Assembly: GCA_023376005.1 (NCBI GenBank)
Contig: CM042160.1
Coordinates: 80,234,376-80,298,375 of the forward strand
Source of the DNA: Doryteuthis pealeii
Lineage: Eukaryota > Mollusca > Cephalopoda > Myopsida > Loliginidae
DNA length: 64,000 bases
Direction: 5' to 3'
In this document: in pieces, positions 32,680-41,117 of the stretch
Numbering within the stretch: position 1 is the stretch's first letter
Layout of the letters: each line of letters begins with the position of its first letter
Program-made: the position numbers and the translations under genes
Notes under the pieces: model-generated
Seen by the model: the letters and a program-made list of their open reading frames with translations, nothing else
Told to the model about the DNA's origin: nothing
Databases searched by the model: none

Positions 32680-33860
32680 AGGAAATTTTTGAGATAATAA
32701 AGTGTATGGAAGTCAGAGCTGTAACGTCAGCAGTAGGGTAGGTCAATTTTGGAACTGTAAGTTCTCTCATGTGGAAAAGTTGCAAATTAATATAAAGAAC
32801 TATCACATGAAATATATCATTCAAAACTTTGCCTTCGTTTGAGGAAATAGATTTCAATCTTTTAAAATTGGGGCTACAATATTTTAAGAACTTTGGCACT
32901 AAGTGCCTTTTTGGTTCCTGGCTGACCTAAGACACTTCCTTTTAGGCCATGGACAGTTGGACATTTTTAATGACTGTAGCAGTTGTCCAATAAAGTCAAT
33001 ATAAGAATTTTTCTTTAAATCTAATGTAAGTGTCTGCAATATTTGTAGGTTTCAACCTTTCTACAGAGAAACAAGAATACTGAAGCAGATTAAGTTTGAC
33101 TTTTTTGTCTTTTTTCGTTTTTTGCATGGTTACACAGAGTTGAGAACCTCACTCCTAGAGGAAATATAAATTGAAGACAAGTTTATATAAATTCTAATTA
33201 AAGAATTCTACTAGAAATTTCTTGCCAGAAGAGAAATATAGGCTCTATGCAACAAGAAAATTGTGAATTCTAATCTTTGTTCTCCCCCAAAACTACCAAG
33301 GCAAAGTGTTTTAAACAGAGTTAGTGCTTTTAACACAAAATTTGGTTGAAGCTGATCATTTTTAGCAGCAACTAAAAAGGTCTTACACAGCTCCGGACAG
33401 TGAAGAAAGAAGAAAGAAGAAAGACCTGACAAGAAAGAGGGAGAGATAAGGAAAAAAAGAAAGAAGATTATCATCTCTGTCCCACAATAAATAGATAAAT
33501 AAATAAATGTGGTCGAGCAGATTCCCAGCCCCCACGAACGAAATGAGTCCGGATATGTGTGGCCTGTGCGAGAAGGAGGAGTGTGGTGAGTGACCATGGA
33601 AATTGAACTCATCACCTCTTCGTTGCTGAAATGCTGGTGAAATTCTGCATAAGCAGTGCAGAGTAACCCGTATGTAAAGTCTCGTCATGAGGATTGACGT
33701 GTACTGATGAATGTCGAACGTGCAATTCAGAGTGAGGAGCCCGGATGAAACACAGCAATGGTATATTTAGGGACCTGCCCTCCCAGATCGGGGAGAAAGT
33801 CTGCAGTAGCATTTTGGCTGTCGGAACGAGTGTAAGAGAAGATATATTTGGATAGTGCCA
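32680..33860. other. Unassigned sequence
   Basis: Overlapping minus-strand frames at 33211-33812 look like chance ORFs in a retroposon-like stretch that leads into the tRNA-like unit at 33875. No domain is recognised. Confidence 0.35.
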
Positions 33861-33874
33861 GTGAGAAGACTAGA

Positions 33875-33959
33875 ACTGCTGGGAGAGCAAAGCAATTACA
33901 ACGACTACGACTGCCTGATAATCTGAAGGTCCCTGGTTCATTCCCGGGTTTCGGCACCA
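33875..33959 (+). pseudogene. tRNA-Phe-derived retropseudogene or SINE end, CCA encoded
   Basis: The 3' half reads AGGTCCCTGGTTCATTCCCG followed by GGTTTCGGCACCA. This is the variable loop, T arm, 3' acceptor strand and discriminator A of eukaryotic tRNA-Phe, followed by CCA (33957-33959) that nuclear tRNA genes do not encode. The D-arm word GGGAGAGC is present, but ~20 bases are inserted after it, the anticodon arm is altered and the 5' acceptor strand is missing. It therefore arose from a mature tRNA or from a SINE built on one. Confidence 0.7.
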
Positions 33960-34074
33960 CTGATAACCTGAAGGAAGCAGTTTGCTAAAATAAATAAAAT
34001 GAACATTTTTTATTCAAAAGTTAAGAACTCTTAGGAAAAGATAAAAGTGACAATTATGTTTTCACATTCACGTA

Positions 34075-34126
34075 TCATATGCAAATGAGTCACTAACTAG
34101 TATAATATGCAAATGAGTCACTAACT
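34075..34126 (+). promoter_or_regulatory. Octamer/AP-1-like tandem units 1-2
   Basis: Two 28-bp units each carry ATGCAAATGAGTCAC, that is the POU octamer ATGCAAAT overlapping an AP-1-type TGAGTCA. The array continues after the inserted retrotransposon at 38637. Confidence 0.55.
34122..34126. other. Target-site duplication TAACT (left)
   Basis: It matches 38637-38641 and brackets the gypsy element. A 5-bp duplication is normal for Ty3/gypsy integrases. Confidence 0.85.
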
Positions 34127-34601
34127 TCTGGTACGAAAAAGAAAAAGAAAATAGAGGGGGAAAATAAATTCGACTTGTTGAAGAGAAGGTGGGGGGGGGT
34201 CAACAATGTCGTCGCTGTCACAAAATCTACAGCACAAGAAAAAAAATCCGTCGTCGTCGTCGTCGTCGTACAATCACCAACTCTATTATCATCAGAAGCT
34301 GAAAAATCGCAACTGCTTGCTGTCGTCACCCCACCTCTACTTATACGAGATTTTCCTTCAACATCCGGGTGTCTGCACCCCACGCACGAGATTCCCGAGC
34401 CAATCCTAGCTGCCGGAATCTTCGTAGCCATCATCCGGGCACCTGGCGCTTACATCCGGGACAGTAGTATTGTGAATTCGGTGCCAATGTGTCGCCCGTT
34501 CGCATTCCGAAGGACGCGGGTTCGATTCCACATGCCAGGCAAAGCCTAGCCCGCTTCCTTCGAGAATACGGCGGGCCACTCACCTCGTGTTCTCTGTTAC
34601 A
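34127..34601 (-). repeat. 3' LTR of gypsy element
   Basis: 475 bp. On the minus strand it runs from TGTAACAGAGAAC to CGTACCAGA. It contains a (CGT)7 tract at 34246-34269, against four copies in the other LTR. On the plus strand it has a GGGTTCGATTCC word like a tRNA box B. A purine tract (AGGGGGCAA) lies just inside it. Confidence 0.95.
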
Positions 34602-34886
34602 TTGCCCCCTGATCTCATGATCACACATTGTGCAGGGTGGGGGCGGCCTTTTTATTCTCGCGCTCCTTCGAAGTGGTACGTGCACCACAGTTTCTGCCTC
34701 TGAATCATCCAACGGGCTAGTGGTTGTATCTTCGGGGGGATCATTGGCGACATTCAATAACTCGTCGCCGGATGGCCCGTCTTCATCGGTAGATGAATAA
34801 TCCACGTCTACAGCAGGGTGGAGATCGCGTACGTGACGCGGAACTCCGGATAGCTCATCATCTTCATCGGTAGATGAATAATCCAC
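34431..34886 (-). CDS. Cys-rich C-terminal tail of gypsy Pol, extends into LTR
   Basis: The frame has two VDYSSTDED acidic repeats (an 81-bp DNA duplication at 34781 and 34862). RRSARIKRPPPPCTMCDHEI and two more Cys pairs (CLAC, CPGC) follow, and it stops at 34431, 170 bases inside the 3' LTR. It lies directly after integrase but in a different frame, so in this copy it is cut off. The acidic repeat and the Cys pairs have no match I can name. The relic at 25.2-25.6 kb keeps the same core, showing that it belongs to the family. A zinc-binding or chromatin-targeting role is only inference. Confidence 0.6.
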   Translation of the reverse strand: MDYSSTDEDDELSGVPRHVRDLHPAVDVDYSSTDEDGPSGDELLNVANDPPEDTTTSPLDDSEAETVVHVPLRRSARIKRPPPPCTMCDHEIRGQCNREHEVSGPPYSRRKRARLCLACGIEPASFGMRTGDTLAPNSQYYCPGCKRQVPG

Positions 34887-36166
34887 ATCTGCGCAACGTC
34901 GATTCCTTTTACCCGTACCTGGTACGTGTGGATGGCATTCGCGGGTGCGGTTACCGGGGACACCCCGTCTTTCGGTGTCACATTATACCAGTATGTTGCC
35001 TCCTCAACGGTGCACTGCTTCCTAGCGGCAATTCTTTTGATACTGCGGTGACTTCTTTCCGCAATACCATTGCCTGATGGCACATACGCGCATCGCAGCC
35101 GTAGTCGGACCCCCCATTCACTCAGAAACTGCCTTACTTGCTGGCTGCAAAAGGTTGTATCATTATCAGCCAATATTTCCTCTGGCGCACCTCGTTCGCA
35201 AAAGACGGACGATAACTGTCTAAGAACGCTCGCTGAGTCTTGCCGTGCCAGCAGTCTCCAAATCGCAAAACGGGTGGGACCACAGTCGATGAGGGTAAGA
35301 AAGTGGTTGCCACCATAATGGGTGATATCCATTCCCACACTTTGCCACACATCATTTGTGTCCAGTCGTCCTTTTCGCCATCGTACTGGTGCTGGGTCAA
35401 TCGACTGGCACACCTCGCAGTCTTTTACGATTCGCTTAATCTCTACCTTGGCCACTGCTGGGTTGACGCGTCTCACGAAATACAGCGTCCGCTTGATGCC
35501 TGGGTGCCCACTCTGCACGTGGATGTCTTTAATCTGCTGCCGGTCTATCGAGCTCCCTATGGCAGCGCAGGTTTGACCAACGGGCTCGGCACTCGTCTTT
35601 ACAGCAACGTACCACTTGTGCGGCACTCGTGTCAACTGGTCAGCAAGATTGCAGTACGACGGGACCAGTGTTATGCTGACTGTCAGGGCATACTCCGAGA
35701 CTAGGCTCTTTAGGGTGTCTAGCCTCCGCCTTATCAGCATCTCACTTGCTGCCTTGGTGCGTATCCTTGCTTTGCCAGTCAGCGTGTCAGACACCCAATG
35801 GTAGACACAGAGAGAATCAGTGTGCAGGTGCAGTCTCTTTGCCTGCCACTGTAGAGCTAGGTTGACGCCTTTCAGCACGGCGTCCAACTCAGCTAAGTTG
35901 ATGTGCTGGGCATCATTCATGGGCCGTAACCAACACGCATCCTCCAACACAGCCCCATCCCTCTCCAACAGGACTCCCAACGCCAATGAACTGGCATCGA
36001 CCCATACATTAATTTCTTCCCCGTTGACGCACCATTCTCCTCTGGCAGGGTCCTCGTGTGTTGCTCTCCGAACACTTTCTGCAATCATTCGGGTGAGGAG
36101 GGCATCACTTGTTTCATCATCCCATCCTGAGGTCACCGCATTCGCCCGGCGTTTTATTACACCCAC
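34808..36166 (-). CDS. Gypsy RNase H and integrase
   Basis: 452 residues. RNase H: WVDASSLALGVLLE (first Asp), HINLAELDAVLKG (Glu), LHLHTDSLCVYHW (Asp), then PSYCNLADQLTR (about residues 50-185). Integrase: an H2C2-type zinc module ending CEVCQSID (~215-255), then a DDE core with SVGMDITHYG, ILADNDTTF and NGIAERSHRSIKR carrying the catalytic D, D, E (~275-390). These degrade the RNA strand and insert the cDNA. All acidic residues are present. The start is artificial: upstream the same frame is joined to the RT except for one stop at 36179-36181. Past ~34885 the polyprotein continues in another frame. Confidence 0.9.
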   Translation of the reverse strand: MGVIKRRANAVTSGWDDETSDALLTRMIAESVRRATHEDPARGEWCVNGEEINVWVDASSLALGVLLERDGAVLEDACWLRPMNDAQHINLAELDAVLKGVNLALQWQAKRLHLHTDSLCVYHWVSDTLTGKARIRTKAASEMLIRRRLDTLKSLVSEYALTVSITLVPSYCNLADQLTRVPHKWYVAVKTSAEPVGQTCAAIGSSIDRQQIKDIHVQSGHPGIKRTLYFVRRVNPAVAKVEIKRIVKDCEVCQSIDPAPVRWRKGRLDTNDVWQSVGMDITHYGGNHFLTLIDCGPTRFAIWRLLARQDSASVLRQLSSVFCERGAPEEILADNDTTFCSQQVRQFLSEWGVRLRLRCAYVPSGNGIAERSHRSIKRIAARKQCTVEEATYWYNVTPKDGVSPVTAPANAIHTYQVRVKGIDVAQMWIIHLPMKMMSYPEFRVTYAISTLL

Positions 36167-36178
36167 CGCTGCACGAAG

Positions 36179-36484
36179 TCAACCACACACTGGCAGGTGT
36201 CCGACAAGTTTTCCGCACAGGGAAAAAACAGTCCGCCTCGTGATAACTTCAGGAATGCCTGGAACCACGCTTCCCCGTCTCCATCGCAGGATGCCTTCCC
36301 CCCCACTGACATCCAGGCCTAGTACGCGCGCTCCGTCTTCAAGCCGCTCTGGATCCTTGCAAACCAGGCCAAATTGTGCCAATTTCGCTCGGACGTGTGA
36401 CGCTTGCTTCACATCTTCGTTGATGTAAATGTCATCGAGGTACGCCGACGTCGCCTTTTTCATCTTGGGACAGCACGGCACCAA
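36179..36484 (-). CDS. Gypsy RT palm/thumb fragment
   Basis: The frame contains TSAYLDDIYINED, the RT catalytic YxDD box, and then KLAQFGLVCKDPERLEDGARVLGLDVS, typical of the thumb/connection. It ends at a TGA (36179-36181) where related elements have Trp. It is separated from the upstream RT frame by one extra base in a run of five A (36456-36460 as T on the plus strand). Together with the 36432-37601 and 34808-36166 frames it made one Pol protein before these changes. Confidence 0.85.
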   Translation of the reverse strand: MVPCCPKMKKATSAYLDDIYINEDVKQASHVRAKLAQFGLVCKDPERLEDGARVLGLDVSGGEGILRWRRGSVVPGIPEVITRRTVFSLCGKLVGHLPVCG

Positions 36485-37601
36485 TGATGGTCTTCATGAT
36501 TTGTGGCGCCACATTCAAGCCGAAGCCCAGCCTGGTCAGGCAGTACCGTTTGCCACGAAACACCACCGTCTGAAATGGCCACAAAGTCTCGTCGACCCGC
36601 ACCTGCAGATAGGCCTTTCTCAGATCCAGCAACGACACGTTCGATCCTTTCTGACGCCACTCTCGCAATTTGCTTGCACACACATCGGCATCAGCTGTGT
36701 AAGCCTCAATGTATTTGTTGAGCTCGCGGTAATCCAGAACTGGTCGCACCTTTGACTTGTTCTGCTGCACTATTGCCATTAAAGGGATCAGACCTTTAGG
36801 AGGCCCCAGCTTTTGGTTGGTGTACGGGATCAACCAGCCATCTTTGATCCAGGCGTCAAGCTCCTGTTCGTATGCGATCCTAACATTCGCGGATACGGGG
36901 TACTCTGCAACGCTATTCCGTAGCTTAGTTGGCGCCTCCTTATCCGTCCATTTCCACGAGGCAGTCCAGATCTTCTGGCGTCGATCAAAGTCTACCCTGA
37001 AGTCGGGCCGATCGATGTGAAGCGCGGCACACACCGGGGCCTCCGGAAGTTGCACAGCTCCACCTTGTGTGATGAGGACACTGCCCAGTGCCTTGATGGC
37101 GTCATATCCGAGCAGTAGGTCGAAGCCCAGTAAACCCTTTCTCGTCACCAACACATCGACCTTAGCAGATGCACCAGAGTCAGTACGAATCCTCACTGAC
37201 GCTACTCCACAGCACGCCCGGGTGTCACCATTTATGGTCGTTACTTTAATGCTTCTCTTCCTCCAGGTGCGGCATAGTTTTGCGCTCACTATGGTGCGAG
37301 AGCAGCCTGAATCAAGAAGCGCTGAGCTAGGCCTTTGGTCGACGAGGACTCGGATGATTGGTTGCGCCTGGTTCACTTCTTGTCCGGGGAGCAGAGCGGC
37401 GCTGACATCTTGTCCCCTGGCTCGTTTCCCGGACAGCTTGAGACCATGTGTCCGACCCCGCCACATTTGAAGCAGCGTATGCACCCACTTCTTTCGTCCA
37501 TGCTGCTTTTGCACTCCTTTGCCATGTGACCAAGCCTTCCACAACGGAAGCAATTCACCCTGGTTCGAATGTCCAGCCTGGGGGAAGTTATATGGCCACA
37601 T
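36432..37601 (-). CDS. Gypsy protease and reverse transcriptase (fingers/palm)
   Basis: 389 codons overlapping gag by ~230 bases in the -1 frame, the usual gypsy arrangement for Pol expression by frameshift. Protease: RVLVDQRPSSALLDSGCSRTI with the DSG aspartate (~85-105) and LLGYDAIKALG downstream. RT: PLMAIVQQNKSKVRPVLDYR, VSLLDLRKAYLQV with the first catalytic Asp, and RLGFGLNVAPQIM. The frame runs out just before the YLDD box because of the A-run insertion. Use of FGLNVAP where many gypsy RTs have FGL-NAP marks a divergent lineage I cannot name. Confidence 0.9.
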   Translation of the reverse strand: MWPYNFPQAGHSNQGELLPLWKAWSHGKGVQKQHGRKKWVHTLLQMWRGRTHGLKLSGKRARGQDVSAALLPGQEVNQAQPIIRVLVDQRPSSALLDSGCSRTIVSAKLCRTWRKRSIKVTTINGDTRACCGVASVRIRTDSGASAKVDVLVTRKGLLGFDLLLGYDAIKALGSVLITQGGAVQLPEAPVCAALHIDRPDFRVDFDRRQKIWTASWKWTDKEAPTKLRNSVAEYPVSANVRIAYEQELDAWIKDGWLIPYTNQKLGPPKGLIPLMAIVQQNKSKVRPVLDYRELNKYIEAYTADADVCASKLREWRQKGSNVSLLDLRKAYLQVRVDETLWPFQTVVFRGKRYCLTRLGFGLNVAPQIMKTIIGAVLSQDEKGDVGVPR

Positions 37602-38131
37602 TGGGCCGTCTGCGCAGCCATTGCAATTGGCTGCCCCAGCTCTGCCTCATCCCTGATGATAGCCCGTGCGCGCTCGAGCAAATGCTCCACCGGTGTTGCC
37701 TCTATACTTGTGGACACCCTCAATAGTTGTTTTACTCGAGCCGGGAGTCCTGCCACAAATGCGTATACCAAAGTCCGTTCAGGCAATCCCCCAAACAGGA
37801 CCGCTAGCTTCTTCAGTGCCGCAAAGAAGACATCCACCGTCTCGCCTGCCATCAATGTCCGGGTTGTGAAACGTTCGTACGCAGTGCAGGGGTCCATCGC
37901 AAAGGCTTTGTATAGCGCAGCCTTAATCAGCACAACATCTGCTTTTTCGTCGTCTTTTAGTTGCTGGTAAACGTCCAGAGCACCTCCCGTCAGTCGCAGG
38001 GGGATGACTAGGTCGACCTGCTTGACCCCACATAAGCGACACGTTAGCTCCACTCTCTCGACCCAGTCCACCACAGACGTGGAGCCGTTGAATTCAGGAA
38101 TGAGTTTGAGGTCGAACTTGGCGTCTGCCAT
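37373..38131 (-). CDS. Gypsy Gag with two zinc knuckles
   Basis: 252 residues. The N-terminal two thirds is a retrotransposon Gag capsid-type helical domain (LIPEFNGSTSVVDWVERVEL; LKDDEKADVVLIKAALYKAF; TAYERFTTRTLMAGETVDVFF). Two CCHC knuckles follow, CFRCGRLGHMAKEC and CFKCGGVGHMVSSC (about residues 195-235), which bind RNA. The ATG lies only 39 bases from the 5' LTR. Uninterrupted. It overlaps the protease frame. Confidence 0.92.
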   Translation of the reverse strand: MADAKFDLKLIPEFNGSTSVVDWVERVELTCRLCGVKQVDLVIPLRLTGGALDVYQQLKDDEKADVVLIKAALYKAFAMDPCTAYERFTTRTLMAGETVDVFFAALKKLAVLFGGLPERTLVYAFVAGLPARVKQLLRVSTSIEATPVEHLLERARAIIRDEAELGQPIAMAAQTAQCGHITSPRLDIRTRVNCFRCGRLGHMAKECKSSMDERSGCIRCFKCGGVGHMVSSCPGNEPGDKMSAPLCSPDKK

Positions 38132-38158
38132 TATGTAAGGATATTACACAACTTCAAA

Positions 38159-38170
38159 GCCGAAATAGCT
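38159..38170 (-). other. Primer-binding-site candidate: matches tRNA-Phe 5' end
   Basis: The 12 bases directly abutting the 5' LTR read AGCTATTTCGGC on the element strand. This is the exact complement of nucleotides 1-12 of eukaryotic tRNA-Phe (GCCGAAATAGCT). Conventional sites start TGG and pair with a tRNA 3' end, which is not seen here. Confidence 0.4.
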
Positions 38171-38636
38171 TCTGGTACGAAAAAGAAAAAGAAAATAGAG
38201 GGGGAAAATAAATTCGACTTGTTGAAGAGAAGGTGGGGGGGGGTCAACAATGTCGTCGCTGTCACAAAATCTACAGCACAAGAAAAAAAATCCGTCGTCG
38301 TCGTACAATCACCAACTCTATTATCATCAGAAGCTGAAAAATCGCAACTGCTTGCTGTCGTCACCCCACCTCTACTTATACGAGATTTTCCTTCAACATC
38401 CGGGTGTCTGCACCCCACGCACGAGATTCCCGAGCCAATCCTAGCTGCCGGAATCTTCGTAGCCATCATCCGGGCACCTGGCGCTTACATCCGGGACAGT
38501 AGTATTGTGAATTCGGTGCCAATGTGTCGCCCGTTCGCATTCCGAAGGACGCGGGTTCGATTCCACATGCCAGGCAAAGCCTAGCCCGCTTCCTTCGAGA
38601 ATACGGCAGGCCACTCACCTCGTGTTCTCTGTCACA
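38171..38636 (-). repeat. 5' LTR of gypsy element
   Basis: 466 bp. It runs TGTGACAGAGAAC to CGTACCAGA on the minus strand and is nearly identical to 34127-34601 apart from a shorter CGT run. Confidence 0.95.
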
Positions 38637-38705
38637 TAACTAGTATCATATGCAAATGAGTCCCTAACTGTAGTATCATATGCAAATGAGATTGATTATA
38701 AAAGT
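38637..38705 (+). promoter_or_regulatory. Octamer/AP-1-like units 3-4 leading to TATAAAAG
   Basis: The right target duplication (38637-38641) is followed by two further units with ATGCAAAT (AP-1 part altered to TGAGTCC and TGAGATT). A TATAAAAG box at about 38697-38704 comes 12 bases after the last octamer. With units 1-2 this was one four-unit array before the retrotransposon inserted. No ORF starts within the next kilobase, so the driven transcript, if any, is unknown. Confidence 0.45.
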
Positions 38706-38709
38706 GCCT

Positions 38710-39815
38710 CAGTAGCAAGGCAGATGGCTATTAACTGTACTTACAGAGAAATGTATGTTCCTGAGATTGACTGACTTTATATCAATATGGTATCACTGAT
38801 ATCAACCTTAAGTCCTTAGAAGACCCTGATTTTGTCAAAACTTCGATTAGATGTTTCGCAGCATTGGCTGGGTAAACTTTAGAAATTTTTGTTGGAAAAC
38901 TCACTGAAATAGCCGCAACAGTTATCCCCCTTAGTGGGGTGATGTTTTGTAAAAAAAAATTTTTTTTGGGGGGGGGGGGGTTCAACAGTGGTGCCTTTTT
39001 GAAATTTGTGCAGTAAATTTTAGAAGCCCTGTGATTGGTCGGTTGTGAGATCCCTGAGGGGTACGGGGAGGATACCTGATTTTTTATGACCTCTTCGACA
39101 AGGCTGCGTGCAACAGGATAGATGGGTGTTGTCGGGTCTTGGGCCTAAAGACCTAACTTTGAAAGCTGTTAGCTTCGGACTGCTATGTCCAAAACAACTT
39201 TTTTCTTCCTTTGCTTCCAATGAGGAATTCTATTTAAAAAAAAGACTGACTTTGGGGTGTGACCGTCCTTTCAAGAAAATATCCAGAGTCATTATGTAAG
39301 GCTTATCTGAAGAAGAAGATTCATGAACGAGTCGCAGGATGAAAAATGTGAAGAGATATCATGACCAAATCTCAGTATTGTAGAAGAACTTTGAATTGTT
39401 GAAAGAAAGAAGAAAGTTGAAAGCAAGTTGAAAAGAAGAATTTGAAAGAAAGAAGAAAAAGAAAAAAAAAAGAGAATAAACCCAGGCGCAGGTTTCTCAA
39501 TCACGACTACTGGAAATAAGAACTTACCATAAAATCTATTTTGGTGTATCTATTCTAGCCTCTACAGCAAGTAATATTTTTTAAATAATGTTATTTTTTT
39601 CTTGTATTGTTTTGTGTATATGTAATATTTCATTAATGTTAATGAATATCTCTGCACAAGGAAATTAGTGGAATTAACAGACCAACTAGAGTAGAAGATT
39701 TATTGAATAAAAGTTTAGTAGATTTTAAATTATAAGTGTCTCTTTCATATTTTGGCTCCAGTTTCTTTCATTTTCTCAGCTGTTTTAATTTTCCTATTTT
39801 TTTAAATTTTTTACT
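38710..39815. other. Unassigned sequence
   Basis: It contains 'aaaaaaaaattttttttgggg' homopolymers at 38951-38981 and A/G-rich DNA at 39395-39475. No gene is recognised. Confidence 0.4.
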
Positions 39816-39817
39816 TA

Positions 39818-40400
39818 ATGTCAGATTTTGTAAATGACTGCAAAATTTTGACAGAAGAAGTTAAAAAACAGAAATCCTCCGGAGGAGAGAAGGAAATTAT
39901 AGATTTATTTTTTGCTTCAGCGGGATGTGAAGAAATACAAAAAATATCTACAATGGTTTGCCCCAAAATGCTGTAAAATTTGACATATGAGGAAATCTCA
40001 AATATCATAAGGAGGAACACACGCCCGAAGAAGAAACTTATATTTGCAGAAAGAAGCAAGTTCCTGGAAACCAGACAGAACCCCAATGAAACTGTGAGGC
40101 AATATATGCATAGGTTGAAAGAAGCAAGTTCCTGGAAACCAGACAGAACCCCAATGAAACTGTGAGGCAATATATGCATAGGTTGAAAAAAGCAACGAGA
40201 TATTGTGAGTTTGAAAACCTGGGTTAAAAAAAGACATGGCAAGAAGATGAACTAATTCTTTTTAGATTATTTGGAGGCATCAAGAACATTGCATAGAAGC
40301 ATAAAATCTTAGAGAGGCTTCAAATAAATAAAATGACACTTGAAGAAAGTGTTGAATTTTGACAACAATTAGAATTGATTAATTCAATAATTCTAAAAAC
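39818..40400 (+). pseudogene. Gypsy-type gag relic
   Basis: Starting at ATG 39818 a frame encodes helical Gag-like sequence, with TYEEISNIIRRNTRPKKKLI and RQNPNETVRQYMHRLKEA (a major Gag signature) and later KKATRYCEFENLG and KMTLEESVEF in line with other Gag proteins. It has a stop near 39974, further stops, and a 68-bp tandem duplication (40053-40120 repeated at 40121-40188) that shifts the frame. No knuckles are visible. It belongs to a gypsy lineage different from the 34-38 kb element. Confidence 0.7.
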
Positions 40401-40871
40401 ACACACACAAAAAAAAAAAGAAAAAAAGAGAACATTTCTTTTAATTTTTATGTTACTTACACATATATTTTTAAAAAAATGAAAAAATCTATGTGAACAC
40501 AACTGAACAGTTATATTTTTATTTATTGTGTTTTATGCAACTTAATTAAAATTAAAATAAAACTTGTAAGGGAAAAAATTATTTTGTAAAAAGAGGGATG
40601 TGATGTTATGGTATTGAACTTCAAGTGAACGCTTAAGAGTTATTGCCCTTTGTCTGGGCACACAGCAAAACAGAGAATAAGCATGGCTTCTTAACCCTTC
40701 ACACATCGTCTAAGTTGTACTCCATTTAATTCAGATATACTGACAGATATTATTAAATTGATACACTGTATAAAGTCTGAAGAACTTGATATAGGACTAT
40801 TAAAAAGATATAAAGCAAGCATTTGACTAAAAGAAAATAACCACTCCCCCATATATTTTGAATTTCGAAAA

Positions 40872-41117
40872 GTGCCGATTCATATTTTACCTATGGTATT
40901 GGCGAAATTAAAGAAAATGATGAAACAAGGCATACTCGAGAGAATGCCCCAAGGTGGTAGCAGTTGGGCATCACTAATTGTTGAAATAAGGAAACCAAAT
41001 TGTGATTTAAGAATATGTGCGGATTACAAAATACGAGTGAATCATCAGATATGCTCGGATTTATTTCCCTTGCCGAACATAGAAACAAGGACATTATGGC
41101 AGTGGCTCGATGTTTGA
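40872..41117 (+). pseudogene. Gypsy RT finger fragment, plus strand
   Basis: KKMMKQGILERMPQGGSSWAS followed by LIVEIRKPNCDLRICADYK and FPLPNIET is the first RT motif block of Ty3/gypsy ('GII-p--SSWASPIV-V-KKDG--R-C-DYR'). It is in the same orientation as the gag relic, ~470 bases further on, so both may be one decayed element. It stops at 41115 before the catalytic Asp block. Confidence 0.75.

Larger units (their letters stand above)
34127..38636 (-). mobile_element. Ty3/gypsy-type LTR retrotransposon, nearly complete
   Basis: 4.5-kb element on the minus strand: 5' LTR 38171-38636, gag, protease, RT, RNase H, integrase, Cys-rich tail, 3' LTR 34127-34601, with TAACT duplicated at both sides. 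The PR-RT-RH-IN order is that of Ty3/gypsy. LTRs differ only by three CGT triplets and a couple of substitutions, so insertion is recent. Lesions: one extra A in RT, one stop between RT and RNase H, and a frame change after integrase. The leader between the 5' LTR and gag is only 39 bases. There is no env-like ORF. A deleted relative is at 59671-60016. Confidence 0.95.

Noticed and set aside
33211..33812. Two overlapping minus-strand frames of 100-134 codons
   Set aside because: They overlap in different frames, show no domain and lead into a tRNA-derived retroposon. Not supported as genes.
34121..34127. LTR starting two bases earlier (at the shared 'ct')
   Set aside because: The 'ct' on the left belongs to the TAACT target duplication, which is matched at 38637-38641, so the LTR edge is placed after it.
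34808..37970. Many plus-strand frames of 60-200 codons across the gypsy element
   Set aside because: They are antisense shadows of Gag and Pol, which carry the recognisable motifs on the minus strand.
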